From: Clostridia bacterium
Lineage (GTDB): Bacteria > Bacillota > Clostridia > Acetivibrionales > JAFADI01
DNA: 64,000 nucleotides
Direction of reading: 5' to 3'
Assembly: GCA_026418695.1 (NCBI GenBank)
Contig: JAOAAU010000122.1
Coordinates: forward strand, 93,118 to 157,117
The translations under genes were made by a program, and so were the position numbers. Positions 19,237 through 28,877 of this stretch are shown one piece after another. Below the pieces are notes generated by a model, which did not search any database, was not told the DNA's origin, and was given only the letters and a program-made list of their open reading frames with translations. The first letter of the stretch is position 1. The number at the start of each line of letters is the position of its first letter.

Positions 19237-19395
19237 TCATATTATTTCATCTGCGATCACTGTAAGGTGGGAAAAAACGTTGATCATAATGGACATCTGT
19301 GTTTTTGATGCATGAAAAAGTGAGGTTTGAATTATTACATGTTCAATTTGAGATCTTCATTTGAATGAATATTTGATAGCAAAAATGGAGCCGAT

Positions 19396-19971
19396 ATGAA
19401 GGATATAGTATTAGCATCCGCTTCTCCCAGACGTTTGGAGCTGTTAAAGCAGATTGGCATTACTTTTAGAGTAATCCCGTCGGACATCGAGGAAAAAGTG
19501 GACGATTGCCTCCCCGCAGGAATTGTGGCAGAAAATCTTGCATTTGAAAAAGCAGTCAGTGTTGCAAAACAAATAAAATCCGATACACTTGTAATAGGTG
19601 CGGATACTATTGTTGTTAAGGACAGGATTCTGGGAAAACCTCAAAGCGAGGAAAATGCCTTTGAGATGCTGAAGTCTTTAAGCGGAAGCTGGCATGAAGT
19701 AATCACAGGGGTTACAGTAGTTGATTGTCTGACGATGGAATATCGAAGACAACATGAAATTACGCGCGTTAAAATGAGGGAATTGTCTGAGAGCACCATC
19801 AATGCTTACGTCGGAACCGGTGAGCCTGTAGATAAGGCGGGTGCTTATGGGATTCAGGGAATCGGCGCCGTACTTGTTGAAAGAATTGAAGGCTGTTATT
19901 TCAATGTTGTCGGGCTGCCGCTGACGAGATTGGTAGGAATGTTGGAAGATTATAATGTAAAGGTCTTGTGA
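19396..19971 (+). CDS. maf: Maf family nucleoside triphosphate pyrophosphatase
   Basis: 191 residues. The N-terminal LASASPRRLELLKQIGI and GADTIVVKDRILGKP are the Maf signatures. SLSGSWHEVITGV and KAGAYGIQGIGAVLVERIEG complete the active-site cleft. It hydrolyses non-canonical or canonical nucleotides (in the dTTP/UTP class) to the monophosphate, and overexpression in Bacillus blocks septum formation. GGAG precedes the ATG. The stop lies 17 bp before radC, which fits the usual maf-radC-mreBCD order. Confidence 0.95.
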   Translation: MKDIVLASASPRRLELLKQIGITFRVIPSDIEEKVDDCLPAGIVAENLAFEKAVSVAKQIKSDTLVIGADTIVVKDRILGKPQSEENAFEMLKSLSGSWHEVITGVTVVDCLTMEYRRQHEITRVKMRELSESTINAYVGTGEPVDKAGAYGIQGIGAVLVERIEGCYFNVVGLPLTRLVGMLEDYNVKVL

Positions 19972-19988
19972 TTTTACAGGAGAAAGTA

Positions 19989-20699
19989 ATGACGTCTGAG
20001 CTAAAAAAGTTAAAGATGAAGGATTTGCCCCTGTCCGAAAGACCCTATGAAAAATTGGAAAAACTAGGGGCAGAAATGCTATCAAATGCAGAACTATTGG
20101 CAATAATTATTAAGACGGGCAACCGGAAGGAGTCTTCCTTGGATCTTGCCAACAGAGTATTAAGCTGTGACAAGGCCGATAAAGGTCTTCCATTTTTGCA
20201 TGACTTGTCCCTTGAACAGCTGAGAGAGATTGATGGCATCGGAAAAGTAAAGGCAGTTCAGGTCAAGGCATTGACTGAATTGTCCAAAAGGATGGCATCC
20301 ACATTTAATATGCATGCCAAAAAAGCCCTGACATCTCCACAGGATGTTTGCGGGTTGCTGATGGAAGAAATGCGGCATTTGAAAAAGGAAGTCTTTAAAG
20401 GTGTTTTGCTGGACGTGAAGAATCATGTGATCAAGCAGGTCAATGTATCGGTAGGAAGTTTGAACTCTTCCATCGTTCATCCGAGGGAAGTGTTTAGTGA
20501 AGCGGTAAAAATGAGCTGCAGCAGTATTATTTTTGTACATAACCACCCCAGCGGCGACCCGGAACCAAGCCGGGAAGACATTCATACCACCAACAGACTG
20601 GTAGATGCGGGAAATATACTCGGTATCAAGGTGTTGGACCACATCATTATCGGGGATGGAAAATATGTAAGCCTTAAGGAAAAAGGATACATAGCATAA
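19989..20699 (+). CDS. radC: RadC family JAB domain protein
   Basis: 236 residues. The N-terminal helix-hairpin-helix part (KMKDLPLSERPYEKLEKLG, IDGIGKVKAVQVKAL) is followed by a metalloprotease-like JAB/MPN domain with the zinc motif HNHPSGDPEPSRED and an upstream Glu. The ATG at 19989 is preferred since GGAG stands 9 bases before it. An earlier in-frame codon at 19968 would overlap maf. Despite the name, a role in DNA repair is doubtful. It is commonly placed directly upstream of mreB, as here. Confidence 0.93.
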   Translation: MTSELKKLKMKDLPLSERPYEKLEKLGAEMLSNAELLAIIIKTGNRKESSLDLANRVLSCDKADKGLPFLHDLSLEQLREIDGIGKVKAVQVKALTELSKRMASTFNMHAKKALTSPQDVCGLLMEEMRHLKKEVFKGVLLDVKNHVIKQVNVSVGSLNSSIVHPREVFSEAVKMSCSSIIFVHNHPSGDPEPSREDIHTTNRLVDAGNILGIKVLDHIIIGDGKYVSLKEKGYIA

Positions 20700-20707
20700 C
20701 AAGTTGG

Positions 20708-20732
20708 TTCGGTTGTTCATTTGTAAACCGAA
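20708..20732 (+). repeat. Inverted repeat between radC and mreB
   Basis: TTCGGTT (20708-20714) and AACCGAA (20726-20732), with an 11-base loop. A T-rich stretch follows 9 bases later. It may act as a weak terminator or attenuator between radC and mreB. Confidence 0.4.
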
Positions 20733-20777
20733 ATAATATAGTTTTTTAGACAAAAGAAAACAGGAGGAGAAGAGTTA

Positions 20778-21800
20778 ATGGGTTTTTTTGCTAGAGATAT
20801 CGGAATAGATTTAGGTACTGCAAATACATTGGTTCATGTAAAGGGGAAGGGCATCATTGTCAGAGAGCCCTCTGTTGTTGCGATTAATAAGAAATCCAAT
20901 GAGATATTGGCTGTCGGAGATGCTGCTAAAAACATGATCGGAAGGACGCCTGGAAATATTGTAGCCATCCGCCCCATGAAAGACGGGGTTATCGCTGATT
21001 TCGACATCACCCAAAGCATGTTGAAGTACTTCATTAAAAAAGCAATGTCCAAAGGTGTATTCTCAAAACCGAGAGTTGTCATCTGTGTTCCTTCCGGGGT
21101 TACAGAGGTTGAAAAGAGGGCTGTAGAAGAAGCTACGCTGCAGGCCGGCGCCAAGGAAGCATATTTGATTGAAGAGCCGATGGCGGCTGCGATTGGAGCA
21201 AATTTACCGGTGGAAGAACCTTCAGGAAGTATGGTTGTGGATATTGGCGGAGGAACCAGTGAGGTTGCCGTTATTTCCCTGGGGGGAATCGTAACCAGTA
21301 AATCCTTGAGGATTGCAGGCGATGAGTTGGATGAAGCTATTGTGCACTATGTGAAAAAGGAATATAATCTCATGATAGGAGAAAGAACTGCCGAGGAAAT
21401 TAAAATGACCATCGGAGCCGCCTATCTGAAACCAAAGGAAGAAAACTTTGAGATCAGGGGAAGAGACCTGATTACAGGACTTCCAAAGAATATAACCATT
21501 ACCTCGGCGGAAATCACTGAAGCACTGAAAGAGCCTATCAATGCTATTGTGGATTCCATCAAGTATACTTTGGAGAAGACACCTCCGGAGCTGGCGGCAG
21601 ATATTATGGACAGAGGGATCATGCTGACTGGCGGAGGAGCACTCCTGAGCGGTCTTGATAAATTAATCAAGGAAGAAACCGGTATGCCCGTTTCTATTGC
21701 AGAACATCCATTGGACTGTGTAGCTGTGGGTGCCGGAAAGGTATTGGAAGAGATTGAAACGCTGAAAAAAGTACTGATTACTCCTAAAAGAGTGAAATAA
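20778..21800 (+). CDS. mreB: Rod shape-determining protein MreB
   Basis: A 340-residue bacterial actin. Phosphate-binding loops [18 protein letters not shown] and [18 protein letters not shown], the adenosine motif [11 protein letters not shown] and the conserved EEPMAAAIG are intact. It forms membrane-associated filaments that direct lateral cell-wall synthesis by the elongasome. AGGAGG precedes the ATG. mreC starts 39 bp downstream, followed by mreD and pbp2, giving a complete elongation operon. Confidence 0.98.
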   Translation: MGFFARDIGIDLGTANTLVHVKGKGIIVREPSVVAINKKSNEILAVGDAAKNMIGRTPGNIVAIRPMKDGVIADFDITQSMLKYFIKKAMSKGVFSKPRVVICVPSGVTEVEKRAVEEATLQAGAKEAYLIEEPMAAAIGANLPVEEPSGSMVVDIGGGTSEVAVISLGGIVTSKSLRIAGDELDEAIVHYVKKEYNLMIGERTAEEIKMTIGAAYLKPKEENFEIRGRDLITGLPKNITITSAEITEALKEPINAIVDSIKYTLEKTPPELAADIMDRGIMLTGGGALLSGLDKLIKEETGMPVSIAEHPLDCVAVGAGKVLEEIETLKKVLITPKRVK

Positions 21801-21839
21801 GCTGAATATAGAGAGTGCGGGTAGAAAGGAGATTTTTCT

Positions 21840-22700
21840 TTGCTACGCCTATTTAAAAGCAAGTTGTTTATCTTGGTATTAACAACGCTGGTGATTTTAA
21901 TTGTGATGGGGGTCTCAACAAATCAAAACAGCAGTGTCAATCAGTTTGGCAACGTTTTGAGTGTAATCCTGTCTCCCGGTCAAAAATTTCTATCTTACTG
22001 CGGTCAGAAAATGGAAGGCAGCTTCACCTTTTTCAATGATATTAAAGCTGTGAAAAAGGAAAATGAAGAGTTAAAGGCCCGGCTGGACCAGCTTGAAAAG
22101 GAAAGAATCGAGCTTGAGGACTACAAGGTCAAAAATAAGGAACTCAGGGAAGCTTTAAACTTGAAGGACCAGTTCGGGGATTATGTTTTTCTTGGAGCGA
22201 ATATCATTGCAAAGGACCCGGGAAATTGGTTTGATGTTTTCAATATCGATCGGGGAAGCAAGGACGGGATCTCCAGCGATTATCCTGTGATTACCAGCAA
22301 AGGGCTGGTAGGGAAGGTTACGACTCCAGGATTGCTTTCTTCGAAAGTTATTGCCATTATTGACAGTGACAGCACAGTGAGCGCAAGAATATCGAAAACA
22401 AGGGACCTGGTGCTGGTAAGAGGCGACCTGTCATTGAAGGACCAGGGGTTATGCAGAATGGATTATATTCCGCCGGATGCGGATATTGCAGTAGGTGATA
22501 CCATTGAGACTTCGGGCGTTGGTGGAATATTTCCCAAAGGAATTGTCATCGGAAAAGTAAAAAAAGTACTGCAGGATAACAGTGTAATGACCAGATATGC
22601 GGTCATTGAACCCGCTGTTGATTTCAAACGGCTTGAAGAGGTTTTAGTACTGAAGGAAAAGGTAGAAAACAAATCTAGTGAGACAGGGAATGTCAAATAA
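21840..22700 (+). CDS. mreC: Rod shape-determining protein MreC
   Basis: 286 residues. An N-terminal membrane helix (about 8-25) is followed by a coiled coil (about 68-105, rich in Lys/Glu/Leu) and the two beta-barrel domains of MreC (GANIIAKDPGNWFDVFNIDRG, GLVGKVTTPGLLSSKVIAIID, GVGGIFPKGIVIGKV). It starts with TTG 8 bases after AAGGAG. The protein is extracytoplasmic and links PBP2 to the MreB filament. Its stop overlaps the mreD start by one base. Confidence 0.96.
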   Translation: MLRLFKSKLFILVLTTLVILIVMGVSTNQNSSVNQFGNVLSVILSPGQKFLSYCGQKMEGSFTFFNDIKAVKKENEELKARLDQLEKERIELEDYKVKNKELREALNLKDQFGDYVFLGANIIAKDPGNWFDVFNIDRGSKDGISSDYPVITSKGLVGKVTTPGLLSSKVIAIIDSDSTVSARISKTRDLVLVRGDLSLKDQGLCRMDYIPPDADIAVGDTIETSGVGGIFPKGIVIGKVKKVLQDNSVMTRYAVIEPAVDFKRLEEVLVLKEKVENKSSETGNVK

Positions 22701-23215
22701 TGAAAGCGAAAATCATTATTCTGGGGTTATGTATTTTTTTCATTGCCATGCTTCAATCAACGGTATTGGATTATGCCCGGGTGTATAACGTCAAGCCGAA
22801 TCTGCTGCTCATCTTTATTGTTTCCATTGCCTTATTAAAAGGAAACGTTGAAGGGGCGATTGTTGGATTTTTCTGCGGTTTGACACAAGATATGATTGCC
22901 GGCAAAGTTATTGGTTTTTACGCCTTGCTTGGCCTCTATCTTGGGCTGATTGTCGGGTCTGTAAACAAACGTCTCTATCGTGAAAATGTATTGGTAATCA
23001 CTTTCTTTACCTTTGTTTCTACTGTAATCTATGAATTTTGTGTTTATTTCTTTGGTACTGTTTTTCGGAACCCTGTAGACTTCATTTCTCCTTTTAAAAA
23101 TGTGATAATTCCGGAAGCCATATATAATAGTGTAATTTCTGTATTCATTTATATTTTTGCAATAAAAATCTATGACAAACTGAGTGAGATGGATAGATTG
23201 CCTCGAAAATACTAA
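22700..23215 (+). CDS. mreD: Rod shape-determining protein MreD
   Basis: A 171-residue integral membrane protein with five to six helices, typical of MreD in length and hydropathy (NLLLIFIVSIALLKGNVEGAI, GFFCGLTQDMIAGKVIGFYA). It overlaps mreC by one base (TAATG), so translation is probably coupled. It is the third component of the MreBCD complex and contacts PBP2 in the membrane. Confidence 0.93.
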   Translation: MKAKIIILGLCIFFIAMLQSTVLDYARVYNVKPNLLLIFIVSIALLKGNVEGAIVGFFCGLTQDMIAGKVIGFYALLGLYLGLIVGSVNKRLYRENVLVITFFTFVSTVIYEFCVYFFGTVFRNPVDFISPFKNVIIPEAIYNSVISVFIYIFAIKIYDKLSEMDRLPRKY

Positions 23216-23242
23216 TTGAATCAATAGATCGGGTGGTTATAA

Positions 23243-25363
23243 ATGTTGGAGAAGCTAAAAGATAGGTATGTCATCATATCTATTTCATTTATATTGATTG
23301 CAGCCCTCATGGTAGCAAAACTGGTGGATCTCCAGGTGATCAACGGAAAGAAAAATGATCAGGAATCTCAGCTCAAGCTTGTGAGGGAAAGGTCGATCGT
23401 TGCCAAACGAGGGGATATCGTTGACCGTAACGGCATTCCTATCGCTGTGAGCCGGCTTGGTTTTACTGTCCAAATGATTAAGGCCAAGATGAAGGACGAT
23501 CAACTGAACGAAATGCTGTTAAAGCTTGTGAATATCATTGAAAAGAACAATGATACCTACTATAAAAGTCTGAGCAAATACCTGATGATCAATCCTGCGG
23601 CTTTTGGCTCTTCCATTGCCAATTCACAGAAGGAGCTTGAGAAGTGGAAAAAGGAAATGGCCATTAAGCCTTCAGATGTAGAGCAAATGTCTTCACCGGA
23701 AAACACTTTCAAGTATATGAGAAGCAAGTTTAAAATTGCCGAAAGTTATTCTGATGAAGATGCCTATAAGATCATGTGCATCCGCTATGAAATGCTGATT
23801 CGAGGATGCACCAACATTAATCCTATCTATGTTGCAAAAGATGTGAGCAGAGAATCCGTTGCTGAAATAGAAGAGCGGCATGATGAGTTTCCTGGAGTAA
23901 CCACCAGTACCGAGCCCGTAAGAAGGTATGTGGATGCTCAGACGGAAGCCCATGTTATCGGATATGTCAGAGGCATCAGCGGTGAGGAGTACAACAACCT
24001 TAAGGATGAAGGCTATAAGATGACAGATGTCATTGGGAAAAGCGGAATTGAGCTTGCTGCTGAAAAATACCTTAAGGGCAAGGATGGCTTAAAAACCATC
24101 GAAGAAGACCGGTGGGGAAAGCAAACCGGAGAATTGGGCGGAAATCCGGCCATACCTGGAAACGATGTCGTACTGACCCTGGATACCAAGCTGCAAAAGG
24201 TTGCCATGGAGTCTCTGAAAAGAGAAGTTGAGAATATCAGGGCCAAAGGCGGCAAGGGCAATTGGGGGGACGCAAATGCAGGCGCTGCTGTTGCGATTGA
24301 TGTAAACAGCGGAGAAGTGTTAGCCATGGCAAGCTACCCAAGTTATGATCCTTCTGCGTTTCTTGAAGGTGCAGACAACAAAGAGGCACAGAAGTATATT
24401 GCAAGCCTTTTTGACCCGAAAAATGAAGATCGGCCTGCCCTCAACCGGGCAGTTCAGGGAACCTATATTCCCGGTTCGATTTTTAAACCTATTACTGCAG
24501 TGGCTGGTTTGGAAGACGGAGGGTATTCACCTGAGTCCATTATCTATGATCCGGGTTCAAAGGTGATCGCAGATTGGAAATTTACCTGTTTGGAGGTTAA
24601 ATTAGGCCTTGGGGCTCATGGACCTTTAAAGCTGGATAGAGCTATGGCAACATCCTGTAATATTTATTTTCATGAGATGGGATACAACACTGGAATTGAT
24701 AATATCGACAAATGGGCGAAACGATTTGGATTGGGTGAACTGACCGGGATTGATATTCCCAATGAAGCGAAAGGGACCCGGGCTAATAAGGAATATAAGA
24801 AAAAAGCTTTCAAGGATGATAAGGATTGGTATGGTGCAAATACAGCCATGGCCGCGATCGGTCAGCTGTATCATTCATTTACACCGATTCAATTGGCGAA
24901 CTATATGAGTACATTCGCCAATGGCGGGAAAAAATATAAGCCGCACCTTATTAAAAGAGTAGTAAAATATGATGGGTCTACGGTTATGGAAGCAACACCG
25001 GAATATGAGCAGCTTCCGGTGAAGCCGGAGACTATTAATGCAATCAAGCCTGGTTTGATTGCGGTTACCGAAGGGGCGGAAGGTACTGCAAAGGATATTT
25101 TTAAAGGGCTTCCAACCGTAGCCGGAAAAACCGGTACTCCGGAAACTGGAAATGAGGCAAAACACTCTTCCAATGCACTCTTTATCTGTTATGCTCCAGC
25201 GGACAACCCAAAGATTGCAGTTGTGGTAGTCATTGAACGAGGGGTATGGGGAGCGAATGCTGCCCCGGTTGCCAGAGATATACTGAGCGAGTATTTTGAT
25301 CTGAATAAAACAAGCAATGTGGATGATAGAGCAAAAATAGACGAAGTCGTATTTACTCGCTAA
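23243..25363 (+). CDS. mrdA: Penicillin-binding protein 2 (elongation transpeptidase)
   Basis: A 706-residue class B PBP. A membrane anchor (about 10-30) precedes the dimerisation/pedestal domain with RGDIVDRNGIPIA. The transpeptidase domain has the nucleophile Ser412 (SIFK), the SCN motif at 471-473 and KTG at 629-631. It cross-links peptidoglycan during rod elongation. The residue range 85-200 is an insertion of mostly helical sequence, longer than in E. coli PBP2. GGGTGG lies before the ATG, 27 bp after mreD. The association with mreBCD assigns it to the elongasome rather than the divisome. Confidence 0.95.
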   Translation: MLEKLKDRYVIISISFILIAALMVAKLVDLQVINGKKNDQESQLKLVRERSIVAKRGDIVDRNGIPIAVSRLGFTVQMIKAKMKDDQLNEMLLKLVNIIEKNNDTYYKSLSKYLMINPAAFGSSIANSQKELEKWKKEMAIKPSDVEQMSSPENTFKYMRSKFKIAESYSDEDAYKIMCIRYEMLIRGCTNINPIYVAKDVSRESVAEIEERHDEFPGVTTSTEPVRRYVDAQTEAHVIGYVRGISGEEYNNLKDEGYKMTDVIGKSGIELAAEKYLKGKDGLKTIEEDRWGKQTGELGGNPAIPGNDVVLTLDTKLQKVAMESLKREVENIRAKGGKGNWGDANAGAAVAIDVNSGEVLAMASYPSYDPSAFLEGADNKEAQKYIASLFDPKNEDRPALNRAVQGTYIPGSIFKPITAVAGLEDGGYSPESIIYDPGSKVIADWKFTCLEVKLGLGAHGPLKLDRAMATSCNIYFHEMGYNTGIDNIDKWAKRFGLGELTGIDIPNEAKGTRANKEYKKKAFKDDKDWYGANTAMAAIGQLYHSFTPIQLANYMSTFANGGKKYKPHLIKRVVKYDGSTVMEATPEYEQLPVKPETINAIKPGLIAVTEGAEGTAKDIFKGLPTVAGKTGTPETGNEAKHSSNALFICYAPADNPKIAVVVVIERGVWGANAAPVARDILSEYFDLNKTSNVDDRAKIDEVVFTR

Positions 25364-25452
25364 AGGTTGTATTTTGATCTTGCTTTATTCCACGGGCGAT
25401 GTGATAATGAATGTAGGATGGTTCAATATGTTTCATTGTGGAGGGCAGTTGA

Positions 25453-26133
25453 ATGGAGGAGAATATAGTAACATTTAAGGGCTCAGTCAATGGCCTGATT
25501 GTTATTATGAAAGAAGACGAGCCGTTTGAAGCGGTCATGGAACAGATGGAAAGAAAGATCGCTTCCGCCGGTAAATTTTTTAAAGGAGCTTCACTTTCCG
25601 TTAAATACAGGGGAAGAAAGCTTTCAGAGAAAGAAGCAGCAAAAATCCATGACCTTCTGGTCCAAAAAAGCGGTGCAGAGATCAAAGAATTTTCGGAAGA
25701 TACTGAAACTTCCACTAAACCGGTCGTGAATCAATCTGAAGTGCAGCAGCACAGGTTCGAAATGAAAAACTATTTCTTCAAAGGGATTGATGAAGGCAGA
25801 ACCAAGTTCTATAAAGGGACCTTACGGTCAGGGCAGTTGGTCAGCTTTGACGGGAATCTGGTAGTGATCGGAGATGTCAATCCGGGAGCTGAGGTGGTAG
25901 CTACCGGAAATGTTGCAGTGATGGGGTCGCTTAGGGGAATTGTACACGCCGGAGCAGATGGGAATAAGGACGCCATGGTGGTAGCTTTTAATCTGCAGCC
26001 TATGCAGCTCAGAATTGCTGATGTGATTACCCGCTCGCCGGATGAAAAGGAGTCCCGCAACCCGATGGTGCCTGAACTTGCTTATGTAAAAGGGGATATG
26101 GTGTATATCGAGCGTTTTCTCCCTCAGCGTTAA
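25453..26133 (+). CDS. minC: Septum site-determining protein MinC
   Basis: 226 residues. The N-terminal FtsZ-inhibiting domain (about 1-100) is followed by the C-terminal beta-helix dimerisation domain with TLRSGQLVSFDGNLVVIGDV and the GAEVVATGNVAVMGSLRG repeat. GGAGGG precedes the ATG. It blocks FtsZ polymerisation near the poles together with MinD. The gene is 89 bp after pbp2 and probably belongs to the same long transcript, whereas minD downstream has its own promoter signal. Confidence 0.95.
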   Translation: MEENIVTFKGSVNGLIVIMKEDEPFEAVMEQMERKIASAGKFFKGASLSVKYRGRKLSEKEAAKIHDLLVQKSGAEIKEFSEDTETSTKPVVNQSEVQQHRFEMKNYFFKGIDEGRTKFYKGTLRSGQLVSFDGNLVVIGDVNPGAEVVATGNVAVMGSLRGIVHAGADGNKDAMVVAFNLQPMQLRIADVITRSPDEKESRNPMVPELAYVKGDMVYIERFLPQR

Positions 26134-26181
26134 GAACTTACTAAATGTGAAATACGGAATACCTTGAAAAGTGCATAAAGA

Positions 26182-26210
26182 TTGACAAAAATGCAAAAGA
26201 AAGATATATT
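26182..26210 (+). promoter_or_regulatory. Predicted sigma-A promoter upstream of minD
   Basis: TTGACA (26182-26187), 17 bases, TATATT (26205-26210), in the 216-bp gap between minC and minD. This allows minDE to be expressed separately from minC. Confidence 0.65.
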
Positions 26211-26349
26211 TGATTTGTATATTTTAGTAACATAATATTTTTTATCTGCAGCAAGGTGTTTTACTTCATTATTTCTATATTAACAGTTTTCAATTAAATT
26301 TATGAATAATCAATTGCGCAAGTCAATTGGGTATTGGGGGTCTACATTC

Positions 26350-27150
26350 ATGGGTGAAGTAATTGTTATCACTTCTGGTAAGGGTGGAGTTGGCAAGACT
26401 ACCACAACGGCGAATATTGGTACCGGTTTGGCGTTATTAGGAAAGAAAGTAGTTTTAATTGATACAGATATTGGGTTGAGAAATCTGGACGTTGTCATGG
26501 GTCTTGAAAACAGAATCGTATATGATCTGGTAGATGTTGTTGAAGGTTCCTGCAGAATTAAACAGGCACTGATCAAGGACAAGCGTTATGACGGGCTGTT
26601 CCTTTTGCCTGCAGCACAGACCAGAGATAAGTCAGCGGTGAATCCTGAACAGATGATCAAACTATGCAACGAACTCAAGGAAGAATTTGACTACATATTG
26701 GTAGACTGTCCCGCTGGGATAGAACAAGGGTTTAAAAATGCAATTGCAGGGGCCAACAGAGCCATTGTTGTCACTACCCCTGAAGTTTCTGCCGTAAGGG
26801 ATGCAGACAGGATTATTGGTTTGTTGGAAGCAAACGAGCTCAGAAATCCCAAGCTTCTCGTGAACAGAGTCCGTGTGGATATGGTGAAGCGCGGCGATAT
26901 GATGAACATTGACGACATCATCGACATTCTGGCGATTGATCTGATTGGTGTCGTTCCTGATGATGAAAAAATCGTTGTGTCCACAAACAAAGGTGAACCC
27001 GCAGTTACGGATGATAAATCACTGGCTGGACAAGCTTACAAGAACATTGTAAGAAGAATCATGGGTGAAGAAGTTCCGCTTCTCAACCTTGAGACGGATG
27101 AAGGGTTAATGATAAAACTGAAAAAGTTGTTTGGTCTGAAAGCAACTTGA
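26350..27150 (+). CDS. minD: Septum site-determining ATPase MinD
   Basis: 266 residues. The deviant Walker A motif SGKGGVGKTTTTANIG, the DTDIGLRNLD loop and VDCPAGIEQGF (Walker B region) identify MinD. The C-terminus LMIKLKKLFGLKAT forms the amphipathic membrane-targeting helix. I take the ATG at 26350, which follows GGGGG. An in-frame ATG at 26302 lacks a ribosome site and adds a non-family extension. MinD recruits MinC to the membrane and is cycled by MinE, encoded 12 bp downstream. Confidence 0.97.
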   Translation: MGEVIVITSGKGGVGKTTTTANIGTGLALLGKKVVLIDTDIGLRNLDVVMGLENRIVYDLVDVVEGSCRIKQALIKDKRYDGLFLLPAAQTRDKSAVNPEQMIKLCNELKEEFDYILVDCPAGIEQGFKNAIAGANRAIVVTTPEVSAVRDADRIIGLLEANELRNPKLLVNRVRVDMVKRGDMMNIDDIIDILAIDLIGVVPDDEKIVVSTNKGEPAVTDDKSLAGQAYKNIVRRIMGEEVPLLNLETDEGLMIKLKKLFGLKAT

Positions 27151-27162
27151 TAGGAGGTAACT

Positions 27163-27447
27163 ATGCTACTGGATTTATCAAAATTATTTGGAAAATCAAA
27201 GACATCCAAGGATGTTGCGAAGGAAAGACTAAAATTGGTGCTAATCCACGACAGGGCAAATGTTTCTCCTGAGTTTCTTGAAATGGTAAAGGGTGAGATC
27301 ATTAAAGTGATCACCAATTACATGGATGTTGATGAAAGCGCCCTGGATATCCAGCTGACAAGGACAAAGAGCGAAGAAGGCGACCGCATAGTTCCTGCAT
27401 TGGTAGCCAATATTCCCATAAGGAATGTAAAAAACAGCGGAAAATAA
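27163..27447 (+). CDS. minE: Cell division topological specificity factor MinE
   Basis: 94 residues. The N-terminal membrane/MinD-binding segment (FGKSKTSKDVAKERLKLVLI) and the topological specificity domain (IIKVITNYMDVDESALDIQL) are standard. AGGAGG precedes the ATG. It stimulates MinD ATPase, producing oscillation and limiting division to mid-cell. Presence of MinE rather than DivIVA-based control alone is common in Clostridia. A terminator follows. Confidence 0.96.
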   Translation: MLLDLSKLFGKSKTSKDVAKERLKLVLIHDRANVSPEFLEMVKGEIIKVITNYMDVDESALDIQLTRTKSEEGDRIVPALVANIPIRNVKNSGK

Positions 27448-27460
27448 TTTTAGTTGATAA

Positions 27461-27499
27461 AAAAAGGAGCTTGTGAATTTCACAAGTTCCTTTTTTTTA
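27461..27499. terminator. Bidirectional terminator after minE
   Basis: GGAGCTTGTG (27466-27475) pairs with CACAAGTTCC (27481-27490, one G-U pair). A run of A precedes it and a run of eight T follows, so it can serve both minE and the convergent YkuS gene. Confidence 0.85.
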
Positions 27500-27500
27500 T

Positions 27501-27758
27501 TTATAGTAATCTGTTCTGAAGCTCTTGGTATACCTCTTCCGCCGTCAGCCCCGATGCATTGATGACCGGCGCTTTTGTAGTTGTGTCATTGTATCCGAGG
27601 GAGTTGGTATCCAACCCGGTTACGACAAAGGCATCAAAATCTCCTTTGATTTTTGAGGATTCCTTGTCAAAGTTGATGCTCTCAACCTCAAATCCTTTTT
27701 GGCTCAGGTATTCTCTTACAGGTGTCAGATTTGGTTCTACTGCAATTCTATGCTTCAT
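27501..27758 (-). CDS. YkuS family protein (UPF0180)
   Basis: An 85-residue protein matching the small UPF0180/YkuS family: RIAVEPNLTPVREYLSQKGF at the N-terminus, then FDAFVVTGLDTNSLGYNDTT. It has the look of a response-regulator-like mini fold, but no function is known. I use the ATG at 27758, preceded by GAGGTG. A GTG at 27767 overlaps that site. It lies on the minus strand between minE and spoIVFA-like, interrupting an otherwise co-directional block. Confidence 0.8.
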   Translation of the reverse strand: MKHRIAVEPNLTPVREYLSQKGFEVESINFDKESSKIKGDFDAFVVTGLDTNSLGYNDTTTKAPVINASGLTAEEVYQELQNRLL

Positions 27759-27945
27759 GATTTTCACCTCGCTGAATCTATTATTTGATTCATCCGGTCG
27801 ATCTATTCCTGCTCAGCTTGTAATAAATCTTCCATAGCATAAATATAATGAAGTAAAGAAAGCCAAAGCCAATAAAAATTTTAAAACAACAAATGCATTT
27901 ATTTGGCATACTAACCGATAAACGCCTGAAAGAGGAAGTGTGATT

Positions 27946-28851
27946 ATGGATGATATCGTTTTAAGGCCTAGATACCCGCGGCACAAAACGCACAAGCGAA
28001 GAAGAAAGAATTACAGGAATTCCATGGATTTTTCTCAGAAGATTGCGCAGCAGGTGGTAGTGTGCTTGATTATCCTGGGGATCGCAGGAATCATCAAGTA
28101 TGTGAATATGCCTTTCACGAATTATCTTAGTGAAAAGGTAACTGCTGCTATTTCACAAAATATCGAAATCAAAGGTTTGTACGAAAATGTGGACGGGTTT
28201 ATAAAAGCCCTGACCGACAGCGATAACAAGAAGGATACGGACATTCCTGACATCAATGAGGCTACGCTTCCAGCAAGCACTCAAAATGATTTCTATACGG
28301 AAGAAGAGTATCATGCGACGGATACAGCGACTGAAAACAAGCAACAAACCGACTTGCAGGATACAAATGCTAATGAACGGATCAGTTCAACGGAAACAAG
28401 AACTTCCAGATCCGGCGAAAGTATCGGAGAAAAAGTCAGTCTTCCGCTGAACGTGAATCTCATACCGCCAGTGGCCGGACTCGTAGGTTCATCCTTTGGA
28501 GAGAGAATCCATCCTATCAAAAAGACAGCTATCTTCCACGAAGGCGTTGATATTGAAGCCAATAAAGGGGAGCCGATTAAAGCGGTTCTGGGTGGTGAAG
28601 TCTTTGAAGCTGGGTCCGAAAAAACCCTTGGAAATTATATCAAGATCCGCCATACTGCCGGATGGTCCTCTGTGTATGCACATTGTTCTGTTTTAACTGC
28701 TAAAAAGGGACAGAAAGTAAAGCAGGGGGATATTATTGCAAAGGTTGGAAATACCGGAGCATCTGTTGGAGCTCATTTACACTTTGAATTACGGAAGGAT
28801 GGGAAGCCGGTAGATCCGCAACAGTATATCGATATTGCAAGCAAGGACTGA
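27946..28851 (+). CDS. spoIVFA: M23 peptidase-domain protein, SpoIVFA-like
   Basis: About 301 residues. A basic cytoplasmic N-terminus (residues 8-30, Lys/Arg-rich) leads to one membrane helix (about 36-54). A variable linker then leads to a C-terminal LytM/M23 domain with FHEGVDIE, SVYAHCSVL and GAHLHFELRKDG. The first metal position (HxxxD, with Glu before Gly) and the HxH are present, so catalytic activity is possible but uncertain. The min-gene context and the adjacent M50 protease match the Bacillus minCD-spoIVFA-spoIVFB order. SpoIVFA holds and inhibits SpoIVFB in the forespore outer membrane. ATG 27946 or GTG 27940 may be the start; GAGGAAG precedes both. Confidence 0.83.
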   Translation: MDDIVLRPRYPRHKTHKRRRKNYRNSMDFSQKIAQQVVVCLIILGIAGIIKYVNMPFTNYLSEKVTAAISQNIEIKGLYENVDGFIKALTDSDNKKDTDIPDINEATLPASTQNDFYTEEEYHATDTATENKQQTDLQDTNANERISSTETRTSRSGESIGEKVSLPLNVNLIPPVAGLVGSSFGERIHPIKKTAIFHEGVDIEANKGEPIKAVLGGEVFEAGSEKTLGNYIKIRHTAGWSSVYAHCSVLTAKKGQKVKQGDIIAKVGNTGASVGAHLHFELRKDGKPVDPQQYIDIASKD

Positions 28852-28877
28852 GAATATCCAGAGGAGGATTTGTTCTT